Shown in pieces: positions 22,847-33,826 of a DNA stretch of 64,000 bases (positions are counted from its first letter, which is position 1; every line of letters starts with the position of its first letter). The position numbers and the translations under genes were made by a program. The DNA comes from Adiantum capillus-veneris. Lineage: Eukaryota > Streptophyta > Polypodiopsida > Polypodiales > Pteridaceae. Below the pieces are notes generated by a model, which ran no database searches, was not told where the DNA came from, and saw nothing but the letters and a program-made list of their open reading frames with translations. The DNA lies in NCBI GenBank assembly GCA_014529385.2, contig CM043959.1, forward strand, positions 10,814,809 to 10,878,808, in the 5' to 3' direction.

Positions 22847-24259
22847 TCAATGTGTGTCAGAAACATGTGAAGACTCAGATTGGTTCATTAAAGTGCTTGT
22901 GGTAGCTGTTGGTGCCTTGGGTTCCTTAGGTTGGGTTGTCTTAGGACAAGCCGCTTTAATGTGACCCTTGATGTGACATTGATAACAACGACCCTTAGCA
23001 AAAATGACTTGTTCTTCTGCCGTTATGTATCCTCCTATAATTTCTTTTGCGGCTTTTTCATCCGGGGTTAGCTTAGGTTTAGCAGGTGTTTTAGCTTTAC
23101 CCTTAGATTTATTTTTGTGAGTTCTTTTCCGAAGGATTAGAGGAGGATTGGCTAGAAGAGTTACCGTTCTTACCGTTCTGAGGGTTTCGAGGAGTCTGAG
23201 AGGGACTGTGAGAAGATGAGAAGACTTGTTCTCCTTAGGCTTTCCCTTGTTGTGCTTCATCTCTTGGGAGAGAGCAATTGCCACCGCCTTGTTGAGATCC
23301 TCGGGGTCCGGGGGTCAAAGACTTCTATATCAAACTTGATATATTCGTCCAACCCAAAAAGGAATGCCTCTTTGGGATCATCATCCGATTTGTGTAATTG
23401 GGTGCTGAGCTGCAAAACACGGTTAGAAAAAGACATGACTGGCATACCATTTTGCTTGAGATTGCGTCAATCTTCTTTCAACCGCGCTAGGTACTGAGGA
23501 GGCATAAACCGTGCCTTGAGCTTGTCTTGGAAGTCGGCCCAATTGAAGGAAAGGGGCACGCCTTCTTCGGCTTCCTCTAGGTGCGCGCGCCGCGGTCAAT
23601 TGTGCCTCTTGCCATGCGTGATGCCAATTAATGGCATCACCGGCAAGGTACATGGCTGCCGTCAAAACCTTGCTATTCCCTATCTTCTTAGTTGTTGCAA
23701 AATAAGCATTAAATTGATGCAACCAAGAATGAATAACACTAGCATCCATCTTACCGTTATACTTATTGAAGGTTGTTGGAGTTCGAATCTCTGCTTGTGC
23801 TATTGGATGAACTACCAACATCTTTGACCGGCTCGGGTTTCGAGGTGAGTACCTGTAGGACCAACTCTTGCATGTGTTGGTCTCTCTGCGTCTCATGCTC
23901 TAACTCCAAGGCCGCTCGTTTGTCTTCGTGCTCGCGATCCAATTCTCCCTTTCTTTCTTCGCGCTCGCGATCCAAGATTGCCTTTCTTTCCTCGGCCGCC
24001 AAGCGTGCTTGCTCACGCTCGCGATCCAAGGCTGTCTTTCTTTCTTCGCGCTTGCGATCCAAGGCAGCGCGTTGCGCTTCTTGTTGTAACATCATGTCCA
24101 TCATCGTCTTGACTAAAGCGTCCATAGGATTTGGTGCAAACCGTGGCGTAGATGGGAAAGGGGGAAGGTCGGAACTTCTGGTGGGGAAAATTCTTCTTCA
24201 CCACCTCCATGCTCATCACCTTCACGCAAAGTATCCATTCCGCTTCGGGTGATGACCAT
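22847..24259 (-). pseudogene. Gypsy-A1 gag
   Basis: ATG at 24259 (MVITRSGMDT) matches the gag start of A2. An Arg/Glu/Asp-rich coiled coil of repeated DREREERK-like units follows (23763-24125). Next is the capsid segment (TPTTFNKYNGKMDASVIHSW, AMYLAGDAINW) and a knuckle CYQCHIKGHIKAAC. Several frames are used (24225-24013, 24125-23763, 23896-23423, 23284-22847), so it is broken by indels. Confidence 0.8.
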
Positions 24260-24283
24260 ACACTGAGATTTTGGGTACTTAAG

Positions 24284-25462
24284 TGTAAGGTGCAGCGGAA
24301 TGAATGTTGTATTTTCTCAAGATTAGTGATCTTTATTGCTCAAGGTTCCTTTTAGTTCTTAGGGAAGGAGAGAGCCTTCCGTCTTGTAGAGTGCTATGAT
24401 CACGAACAAAGTGAGTGGATATTGTGCGTGCAAGTGAATGAGACTGAGAGAAGGAGAGAGAAGAGATACGACACCCGAGAGGTTGTAAAACCCTCCTCCG
24501 AAGGCCCCACTCTCGTCGGCGAGAGTGGTCTACTTTGATTGTACAAAGGTGTACAATGCGTATGCAATGGACTGATGCAATGGGACTATGCCGATGACGA
24601 CTACGGTGATGACGACGACGACTTGATGGCTGAAATCTGGGATCTTCTAATTGCTGAATTTCATGGCTGTTTTGGTGGCTGAAAATGACTGTTTCGGCTA
24701 GGTTTTTATGGCTGAAAATGGGGAATCATCTACCAACCAACTTGGGGCTGATCTGCTACTGTGTCGTAGGCTGAAAACACTATGGTTCTGATGCGATAAG
24801 GGCTGAAACTGAAAAACGCTGATGGTTCCTGTTGCTAACCAAAAACGCTAGGCTGATCTGACTCTGCAAAGAAAAAACGTTGAAGTGCCTGATGATGCTG
24901 GCGTTAGTAATGGCTGAAATTGCTGATGATGACCAAGGATGGCTAGCGTTAGTGGAAACTTGATGCTGCTGCTGGTAAGGGCTGAAAACGCCAAGCATTG
25001 GAGGTTTATGGGGATGGCTACTGGAGATGGAAAACGCTAGGGGGTCATGAGGGGGGTACTGCTGAGAAGTTGCCTGTTGAGCGGGAAGCTCCTATTGCCT
25101 CTTCTACCAGAAAGTGCTAACTTGGGTTTGCTTATATATTAACTTAGCAAAATTGCCCTACCTACTTTTGTTGGAAAGTCACTTAAAAATAATAAGTGAA
25201 AATAACAAAAAATAGGAAAATAGGCTAAAGGCACTGGAAAATTCCCCTAACTGATGCTAATGGATTCTGATGGGAATTTCGATGATCATGCTGTGTGCAA
25301 CCGGAGGATATGCATCTACGCTAAGTAATTGGGCATGCACGGTCTACGAATAGACTCACAAAGGTGCCAGATCACTGCTAATCTAGTCTAACTGGACTGA
25401 CTGAATCCTGCTGTGGTGTAGTTTGTCCACGGACACAGAGGGTTGGGATGTGTCACGTGACA
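24284..25462 (-). repeat. Gypsy-A2 3' LTR (1179 bp)
   Basis: On the minus strand it starts TGTCACGTGACACATCCC and ends at TTACA. The purine tract AAAAGGAGGGGA sits directly upstream of the start (25463-25474). It is highly similar to the split 5' LTR. Confidence 0.9.
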
Positions 25463-25474
25463 TCCCCTCCTTTT

Positions 25475-26677
25475 CAAAGTGAGGTACTGGTACTGAACTG
25501 TATGGCGTCGAGGGAGATCGCCAATAGCATTTGGAATCCTGGAAGGGACTCTTGGCCGTCCCACTCTGTTGTGTGGGTCGAGCGGTACTTGAACTTCATA
25601 AAGGTCTGCAACGCTTGCTTCTTTGGGCCGCGCCGAAAGCGACTCAAAGTCTGCTGTGGCTCCTTTGATGCCTCAACTTCGTCGAGTATCCTGCTTCTTT
25701 CGTCTTTAAGAATCTCCATGGCTGAAAATTCCTGAAACCATCTCCAACACAAAACCATGAACATACCCATACCATGTAAAGTGAAGGAAAAAAATCTTGT
25801 CTTCTCTAAAGACTGTGTATGCAATGTCGATGAACATAGAGACGGAGTGACAAACCGTTCATCAAACACATGCAAACAATGAGGTCGAATCTTTTCTGTT
25901 TGATCGAAATCAATCAACTGTGGCAAATCACAATGGAAATGCCCATGCTTGGTGCTCATACTTTCATGTGCTCGTTCGGAAACCGTGTCATGCTAAGGAA
26001 GAGACATGGAATGTGACTTCCTAACATACAAACTTTTCAACTTTTCCTGAACAATCCGCATACATTCGTGCTCATCCATGAGAGAAACGTGCTCAACATA
26101 CAATATGTCATGCCTAGGAAAAGGGATCACATAACGATGCTGACTAAAATACAGGAAACCTTCACGAATGAAACACTCGAACAATGCGTGTGTATCAATC
26201 ATGCGAACACACAATACTTCCTGTGAGGGTGCTTTAGACCAAGGCTCGAGAGCCAAGATCGATCCTTCGTGATTGATCGAATTTGCAACGAGGTAGCTTC
26301 GCTAGAAAAAGCATTCACTAATACCTCATCCTGATGAACAATCACATCTTCTTTATGCAACTCATGAGGCTTGTGAGAAATCACATCTTGATCATGCAAA
26401 TCATTGTCAATCAAATCATCATCATGCTTCACACAATCATGCAAATCTTGTGTGTCATGCTGTGGAGAAAAAGAGACTGAGAGAGTCTCCTTATCCCGAA
26501 TCCTTTCAACCTTGTCCTGCATATTAGCAATGAGAGATGGAGGAGAAAAAGAGACTGAGAGAGTCTCCTTATCCCAAATCCTTTCAACCTTGTCCTGCAT
26601 ATTAGCAATGAGAGATGGAGAATGAACAATATCCTCTCCATGAAAGACAGTAGGAGAATCACTTTTGGCATTGAGAG
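25475..26677 (-). other. Gypsy-A2 unrecognised 3' coding-like region
   Basis: Open minus-strand stretches at 26199-26600, 25993-26256 and 25474-25959 use different frames. The first has Asp/His-rich text (DTQDLHDCVKHDDDLIDNDL) preceded by a 26-residue unit present twice. The second reads DTHALFECFIREGFLYFSQH. The third includes RSRILDEVEASKEPQQTL and SRFRRGPKKQALQTFMKFKY. None matches a pol domain I know. It occupies the place where RT and integrase should be. Confidence 0.45.
26465..26620. repeat. 78-bp tandem duplication in A2
   Basis: Two near-identical 78-bp units start at 26465 and 26543, each with GAGAAAAAGAGACTGAGAGA. 78 is a multiple of three, so the minus-strand frame repeats MQDKVERI-DKETLSVSFS without a shift. 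Confidence 0.9.
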
Positions 26678-27682
26678 TTAAGTGTTAGCCTCCCAATCAA
26701 CGAGAGGGTTCATTTCACGAAACCATTTCATGCCTAAAATCATATCACATCCTGAGAGAGGAGAAACAACAAATCTTCTAGTGAAGGCAGTTTGTTGAAT
26801 TGCAAACAATACATCAAGGCACTCCTTCGTGATGAGAGCGTCCATATCAGGACGAAAGCCAGAGACCTCGATAGGAGATCTTGGACTAACTTTGAGGCGG
26901 GCTCTCTCAACAAGAGAGGAATTGATCACATCATGCATACTACCTGGGTCAAGCAATATGACAAAACGGTGCCCCGACATACGACCATAACATTTAATGA
27001 GAGAATCATCAATGGGAGGGTCCTGAGAAACTTTGGGCACACCCGTGTTATCATTCATTGCATTGACAGATGTAGTGGGTGCTGCGGGTTCTTTAGATTC
27101 ATTCGATTCGAGCTTAGGACATGTTCGTTTTATGTGACCCTTAATGTGACAATGAAAACAACGACCTTCCTTAGAATAAGTGCTTTGTTCTTTCGACGTG
27201 ATGTATCCTCCTACAATTCCTTGTGCTACCTTTTCATCTGGAGTAAGCTTAGGTTTAGCTGTTGTGTTAGCCTTACCCTTAGATTCATTGGAAGAATTCT
27301 TTGATGAGAGACTGTTGGAAGATTGGTTAGAAGAGTTATTATTCTTACCATTCTTACCGCTCTTATCGTTCTGCGGGTTCTGAGAAGTCTGCGAGGTACT
27401 TGTGGAAGTCTTGTTCTCCTTAGGCTTTCCCTTGTTGTGCTTCATCTCCTGTGCGAGAGCAATCGCTACCGCCTTGTTGAGATCGATTGGATCGAGTACC
27501 TCGACATCGTATTTGATATACTCGTCCAATCCAAAGAGAAAAGCCTCTTTGCGCTCATCATCCGACATGCGTAATTGGGTACCTAGCTGTAAAACACGAT
27601 TAGAAAAAGACATAACCGGCATACCATTTTGCTTGAGAGCGCGCCAATCGTCCTTCAATCGTGCAAGGTACTGAGGTGGCAT
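26678..27682 (-). pseudogene. Gypsy-A2 gag C-terminus and protease
   Basis: A 334-residue open frame contains the gag end (DEYIKYDVEVLDPIDLNKAV), a Lys/Ser/Asn-rich linker, the knuckle CFHCHIKGHIKRTC, and retropepsin with FVILLDPGSMHDVINSSL (DPG for DSG) and MILGMKWFREMNPL. It stops shortly after, without RT. This is the longest uninterrupted coding stretch of the A family here. Protease residues look intact, but upstream gag is in another frame. Confidence 0.8.
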
Positions 27683-28507
27683 AAACCGCGCCTTGAGCTT
27701 GTCTTGGAAATCAGCCCAACTAAAAGAGAGGGGCTGAAATCATCGGCTGCCTCTAGGTGCGCGGCTAGCTGTGCCTCTCGCCATGCGTTGTACCAATTGA
27801 TGGCATCACCGGCAAGGTACATAGCTTCCGTCGAAACTTTGCTATTTCCTGTCTTCTTAGTTGTCGCAAAATAAGCATTAAATTGATGCAACCAAGAATG
27901 AATAAACTGTAGCATCCATCTTACCGTCATACTTACTGAAAGTCAACTTTTCTGTAACTGGATGGTTGGAATCCGCGTCGTGGCTTGCGCCACTTGACGA
28001 ACTCCCACGATCTTTGGGTGGTTCGGTCTTCGAGGCTAGCAATCGGGAAATAAATTCTTGATTGCGAATCTCCCTTTGAGCTTCTCGCTCGGCGTCCCTT
28101 TCTGCTTTGCGTTCATTTCGTTCATCACGCTCGCGTTCGAGAGCAAGTCGATTTTCTTCTTGTTGTGCGGCAAATCTTGTGGTTCTTTCGTGGCGCTCGC
28201 GGTCCTTGGTTGCTTGGTCTGCGGCCATTCTTGCAATTTTGTCGTCGCGCTCACGGGCTCTTTCGTTGCACTCACGGTCCTGAGCAAGGCGCTCGCGTTC
28301 TAAAGCAAGGCGCTTGTCTTCCTGTCTATCCATCATGGCCATCATCTGCTTGACCATTGCCTCCATAGGGTCTGGTGCACTTGGTGGCGTAGATGGCGAA
28401 GGGGGAGGGTTGAAGAAATCATCTCCGGGTGGGGGCGAGTCTTCGTCGCCTCTCTTATGCTCATCACCTGTATGTGAAGTATCCATTCCGCTTCGGGTGA
28501 CGACCAT
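27655..28507 (-). pseudogene. Gypsy-A2 gag N-terminus
   Basis: ATG at 28507 gives MVVTRSGMDTSHTGDEH, a Pro-rich stretch, then a long charged coiled coil (KRLALERERLAQDREC, NRLALERERDERNERKAE) and the start of capsid (LTFSKYDGKMDAT). A frameshift near 27900 moves the capsid to the next frame (NAYFATTKKTGNSKVSTEAM, YLAGDAINWYNAWREAQLAA). Confidence 0.8.
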
Positions 28508-29018
28508 GCACTATGATCTTGGGGTCTTAAGCTCGCGAGGAACTTGGGCTTGAGGGTCTTGAGGTTCTTGAGATCCTTGATTTGTGAGAATGTTGGGTTC
28601 TTGAGGTTCTTGAGTCTTGAGGGTCTTGGGTTCTTGGGTTCTTGGGGTTCTTGAGGTTTTCTTCCTCTTGCAAATCGCGTTGGAGAAGGATCTTCTCTTC
28701 ACCCGAGTTCTACTCCTTTCTGCGGGTGCACCCCTTGGCGGCCTTGCGCTCACACCAAGGTTGCTTTTTCCCACCTCACGTCGATTGGCCGGCCGCTAAG
28801 TGCACGGTCCGCTCTCAATGAGTGAAAAGAGACACAAGGGGAGGCTTGACAAGCCCTTCTTTCTTGGGATTCCTGTCACTCTTCAACAAAACACGATTAG
28901 GAATCGCCACGCCCAAGTAAACTTGGGTTCGTGCGATTGCAACAAGCAAAAAAATTCTTGTGGTTCTTGTGATTCTTTCCTTGAGTAATGCAGAACACTT
29001 TCAAAGCTCTGATACCAA
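28508..29018 (-). promoter_or_regulatory. Gypsy-A2 leader with tRNA-iMet primer site
   Basis: The minus strand reads TGGTATCAGAGC at 29006-29017, one base inside the LTR end. This is the standard plant site complementary to initiator Met tRNA. The leader also contains repeated TTCTTGAGG-like words on the plus strand (28550-28650). Confidence 0.9.
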
Positions 29019-29250
29019 TGTAACGTGCAGCGGAATGAATGTTGAATTTTCTCAAGATTAGTGATCTTTATTGCTCACGGTTCCTTTTAGTTCTTAGGGA
29101 AGGAGAGACTTCCATCTTGTAGAGTGCTATGATCACGAACAAAGTGAGTGGATATTGTGCGTGCAAGTGAATGAGACTGAGAGAAGGAGAGAGGAGATAC
29201 GATACCCGAGAGGTTGTAAAACCCTCCTTCGAAGGCCCCATAATAGACTT
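29019..29250 (-). repeat. Gypsy-A2 5' LTR, inner part
   Basis: Begins TGTAACGTGCAGCGG on the plus strand and breaks at CCCCA, where B is inserted. Continues at 36001. Confidence 0.9.
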
Positions 29251-29763
29251 GGACACTCCAAGTCAAGAATCAACCGCGACAGCACCAAATAACCACTTCA
29301 AAACAAGTCAGAGATCACAATAGATGTAAACTGGCCCGACGGAGTTCCATGCCTAGAGATATTGGCCCCAAAGACTGGCGCCCCTTTCGGTATTTCTTTT
29401 TATATTAATCAGATCAAAGTACAAGAGAGTGGCTAGGGTTTCACTCTTAGACTCTGCGTCCAGATGCTCTGAGAAGTGAGGCCCTCACCACTAATTTAAA
29501 GATTACAAGGGATGCCCAAAAGCAGAGCCCCAAAAGCTTTTAAAATAAAAAGCATGAGTTCTCTCTCTCTCTTAGAGAGTCTTTTCTCTTTTTTTTATTA
29601 AAAAAAAAGCAAAATTCGCGTCGCTCATCATTTTTTCAAAATTTTCAACCTTTGCTATTTCCGAAAATTAGGGTTTTTGGCAGAAATTAGGGTTTGCAGG
29701 AATTTTAGAGTTTCTGGCAGAAATTAGGGTTTCTGTCGTCCGCCACGTCATCACTTTGTGACA
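29251..29763 (-). repeat. Gypsy-B 3' LTR
   Basis: Near-identical to 35443-35995 except for a TA microsatellite present only in the latter. The minus strand starts TGTCACAAAGTGATGACGTG, directly after the polypurine tract. Confidence 0.92.
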
Positions 29764-30369
29764 TACTCCCCTCTTGAAAGCATTGTAATCGACCGCAATT
29801 ACGCCTGCAAAACTGACAAAAGCCATAAACCGTCTTAGCAGACATTGACTGTTAGTACCTACGTACTAGGAACACACATCTAAGACATGTACAAAATCGA
29901 TTGTCACATCACAGGACATCACCAGACATCACATGACATTCAACATTCATTTGGATCTTAGACCATGATTTATCGGCAATGTAGCTAGCAATCACATCTA
30001 GGTCCAATCGGGACCTCATCGATGTCCGATTGACTAACCTCTATTGCAAGCATGTCTATCAGACCAAAATGCTGCAGTCATTTCGTCTATCAGTTCCTGC
30101 ACTCAAAAGAAGTCAAGAACAAATCAGTATCATTATCAGGAATTCCATTTCATAAAGTCATCCAGCAGAATACTGTCAGCTCTCAATATCCCTGAAGCTC
30201 AAAGAGACATCAGTGACTTTAGTATCAAAATTGAGGCATCTGTTGACAAAGGAGCGGAGTAACTCCCCTCTTGTGCATCCCACTGCACCAGATCTTCGGC
30301 CAAGCTGAGTTTCTGGGTTCCGTTTGGAGTAGACTATGCTAAACCAAAACATCGAGGTAAAGTTTCACA

Positions 30370-31486
30370 ATCCGAGGAGTATCTGCTAGGTCCTCCTCCT
30401 CCATCCGCTTCGTATCAAATGCAGGAAAGTTGTTGAACTAAACCAAGAACCGCCTTCGGACTTTACCTTTCTTCGTATCGTTATGTGCCAAAATCTGTTC
30501 AGGAACAAGGATCTCCTCGTTTTCTTCCACTTTGGGTTGCTCATCAGGCTCCCCATCATCAAGCACATCACCCTTAACAGGTTTCAAGAGACTCACATGC
30601 AATGCATTGTGAATCCTCCAAGTATCTGGCAGTTTCAATCGGAAGGAGACATCATTTATCTTGTCAGTGATCTGGAAAGGTCCGTAGTATCGCATACTAA
30701 GCTTTGGAAAAAGCCTCTCCTTTCCCTTTTTCTTTTGTAGGCGTGCCTTCTCAAAAGTAAGAGCACCCAATCATCCTCCTTCAGTTTCAAGTCTGCCTTT
30801 TTCTTTCGTTCTTGAGACTCCTGCAAAGTCTCGCGAACCTTGGCAAAAGCCGTATCCAAATCTCGCGAATATTCATCTGCTTCAAATATCTAATCTTTCG
30901 TGCTCAGGAAGGATGAAACCTTCGTAGCACTCTCAACAATCTCACATGGCGTCTTCCCCGTTGAAGAGTGTATCGTGTTATTGTAGGAAAATTCCACCAA
31001 AGGTAAGTTCTTTTCCCATTGAGTCTTCTGATCCGAGATACAAGACTTCAATAAATCTAAAACCACTGAATTGGCAATCTCAGATTGCCCGTCAGTCTGC
31101 AAGTGGAACGATGACGAGAACTGCAACCGTGTGCCAATGTTCTCCCAAATTGCCTTCCAAAACAAACTCATAAATCTGGGGTCTCTGTCTGAGACAATCG
31201 TCTCAGACGTGCCATGTAATCGGAAAAATCATCGTGATCATTCTGTGTTCTCGGGAGATCAAAAATGAAATCCATTTCAATATTTTCCTAGGGGCGGGTG
31301 GGTATGGGTAAAGGCTGTAACAATCCGTGTGCCTTATGCCTGTCAAAATTGACCTTCTGGCATACTAAGCAACTGCGCACAAACTCTTCCACATCCTTTT
31401 TGAGTCTCGGCTAAAAAAAGTATCTCTCTACCCCCTTCATGGTGATAGCAATGCCGTGGTGACTCGTAAAAGGTGGACAGTGGCAT
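30370..31486 (-). pseudogene. Gypsy-B integrase and chromodomain-like tail
   Basis: Pieces run from the zinc finger (RSCLVCQKVNFDRHKA) through MDFIFDLPRTQ (first Asp). A gap follows, then DRDP in another frame, FWKAIWENIGTRLQFSSSFH, TDGQSEIANS (Glu present) and PLVEFSYNNTIHSSTGKTP. Compared with Gypsy-D, about 40 residues between the first two catalytic aspartates are missing. At 30370-30770 come the SH3-like domain ([18 protein letters not shown]) and [20 protein letters not shown], then a MEEEDLADTP-type end, as in chromovirus integrases. Confidence 0.82.
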
Positions 31487-32980
31487 TCAGTCATAACCTT
31501 TTCCCTCAACGGTTGTGTAATGCACAACATAGTCTTTCTCATCAAGTACCCTTCCGGAAGGAAGTATCGAGCTACTGTCTCCCCATCTCGTATCCGTGTG
31601 AAAAATATCTGCAAAATCTGTATCTGTGGCATACGGATCGACCATATCCTCAAAGCTCCTATGATGTATCGCGGAAATAGACAGAACCAACGGCTTCCGA
31701 GACAGAGCATCTGCCACCACATTCTTTTGTCCCTGCACATGGACAATCTGGAAGTGAAACTGTGACAAGATGTTCGCCCACCGCATCTGCTTTTCCGAAA
31801 GCTGCTTCTGTGACAAGAAGTAGTGCAAACTCTGATGGTCTGTGAAGACAGTAAAATCCGCTCCGAGTAGGTAATGCCGCCACTGAGTAAGAGCATGGAT
31901 AACTGCTAAAAGCTCTTTCTCATAAATCTGTGCTGTCATCTCCGGCCTAGAGACCAATCGACTCTCGTAAGCAATGACATGGTCTTCTTGCATCAAGACC
32001 GCACCCAGACTACGACCATAAGCATCACAAAATACTTCAAATGACTTCTGCAAGTCCGGCAAATTCAAATATGGTCCTGTAGTCAATTTCTCTTTCAATG
32101 TCTGAAAGGCAGTCACCTCTGTGGATCCCCACGAAAAAGGTACTCCTTTCTGTGTCAAGATATGCAAAGGGGAAGCAACCTCTGCAAACTTTCGTATGAA
32201 CCGCCTGTAGTACAAACACAGTCCCAAGAAGCTTCTAACTTCATGGACATTCCTCAAATAAGGCCAATCACGGATAGTCTCTATCTTGGCCGGGTCCATT
32301 TGCACTTCTGCTGTTGACACAATGTGTCCCAAAAAGTGTATCTCTGGTAGGAAAAATTCACTTTTCTTTGCATTAATCACTAACGTGTGATCTCGTAATG
32401 CCTGAAAGACTTGAAGCAGATGATCTGTGTGTTCTGCCTCATTCTTGGAGAAAACAATGATATCGTCAAAGAAAGTGCCAACAAATAGCCTGTACTCTCG
32501 AAAAATCCTGTCCATCATCCGGTTAAATGTGGCAGGAGCATTGGTTAAGCCAAAAGGCATCACCAAAAACTCAAATAACCCAAAAGTCGTCCGAAAAGCT
32601 GTCTTGTAGACATCTCCTGGCGCTATCCTGATCTGATGATATCCACTCTTCAAGTCAATCCTGCTAAAGCACGAGGATCCCTGTAACCTGTCGAGTATAT
32701 CATCGATCCTAGGGATCGGAAATCTGTTTTTGATGGCGATTTCGTTGAGAGTGCTATAATCGATGCACATTCTCCAAGATCCGTCTTTCTTCAAAACCAA
32801 CAACACTGGAGAGCAATACGGTGAAGTACTAGGCTGGACAAGACCCTTTTCCAAGAGGTCTTTCACTGGGTTCATAATCTTTTCATTCTGTACTCGGCTC
32901 ACATGATAAGGTGGCCGATTCGGTGGCGTGCTTCCAGGTATCAGATCAATGGTTTGATCTTCAGGCCCTCTGAAAAGCAA
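31487..32980 (-). pseudogene. Gypsy-B reverse transcriptase/RNase H
   Basis: A 497-residue open frame, the longest RT here. It starts QTIDLIPGSTPPNRPPYHVS and shows KKDGSWRMCIDYSTLNEIAI, FSRIDLKSGYHQIRIAPGDV, MPFGLTNAPATFNRMMDRIF, catalytic GTFFDDIIVFSKN and VRSFLGLCLYYRRFI. RNase H follows with VFCDAYGRSLGAVLM, YEKELLAVIHALTQWRHYLL and TDHQSLHYFL, then NVVADALSRKP. Catalytic residues look intact, so this stretch may be open because the element is relatively young. Confidence 0.92.
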
Positions 32981-33039
32981 TCGGCATGAGTGTGGAGAAA
33001 AATCTTGGCGTTCTTTTGATCAGGTCAAAACATATTCAA

Positions 33040-33784
33040 CCTTTATCAAGCGTTCAGTTCTCTCCCAAAAGAATGAGTAAGAAAGTGAAGTTCATCAAGT
33101 ACAATCTCTAAGCCCTTCATTTATCAAAGTCGCTTTCTCGGCCGGTAGTCAACCACGGCGTAGTTCTTGTGGTACCAAGGGATCCTGAGTAGAACGTCAC
33201 TCGCGTGCCCTGAACACCCTGTCATTGCAAACAAAGTTTGCCAATGCTCGGTGTAATGGCAACATCCCATCCGGGTGCCAATCGAACTACCTCTGCCTGT
33301 AGCGTCAGTCTGTCGGACGTAATTCCAAATCGAGCCGCCAATTCCAAGTGAAAAGAAGTTGGCCTTGGCTCCTTCAAAAGAGCTTCATGATCCTTCACTT
33401 TGCCCCAAAAGCTGTAAAGTTTGTACTTTCATTCAAGTACAAGTACAATCTCTAAGCCCTTCATTTATCAAAGTCGCTTTCTCGGCCGGTAGTCAACCAC
33501 GGCGTAGTTCTTGTGGTACCAAGGGATCCTGAGTAGAACATCACTCGCGTGCCCTGAACACCCTGTCATTGCAAACAAAGTTTGCCAATGCTCGGTGTAA
33601 TGGCAACATCCCATCCGGGTGCCAATCGAACTACCTCTGCCTGTGGCGTCAGTCTGTCGGGCGTAATTCCAAATCGAGCCGCCAATTCCAAGTGAAAAGA
33701 AGTTGGCCTTGGCTCCTTCAAAAGAGCTTCATGATCCTTCACTTTGCCCCAAAAGCGGTAAAGTTTGTACTTTCATTCATTAGA
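33040..33784 (-). pseudogene. Gypsy-B protease with 344-bp tandem duplication
   Basis: Minus-strand frames contain HLELAARFGITSDRLTLQAE and DVLLRIPWYHKNYAVVDY, which are the middle and end of a gypsy retropepsin. The segment 33097-33440 is repeated almost exactly at 33441-33784. 344 is not a multiple of three, so the duplication shifts the frame and breaks gag-pol. Confidence 0.8.
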
Positions 33785-33826
33785 TTCGGTGCAGGTCCCA
33801 CGCCATGTGGTACCAGTTCTGCTTTT

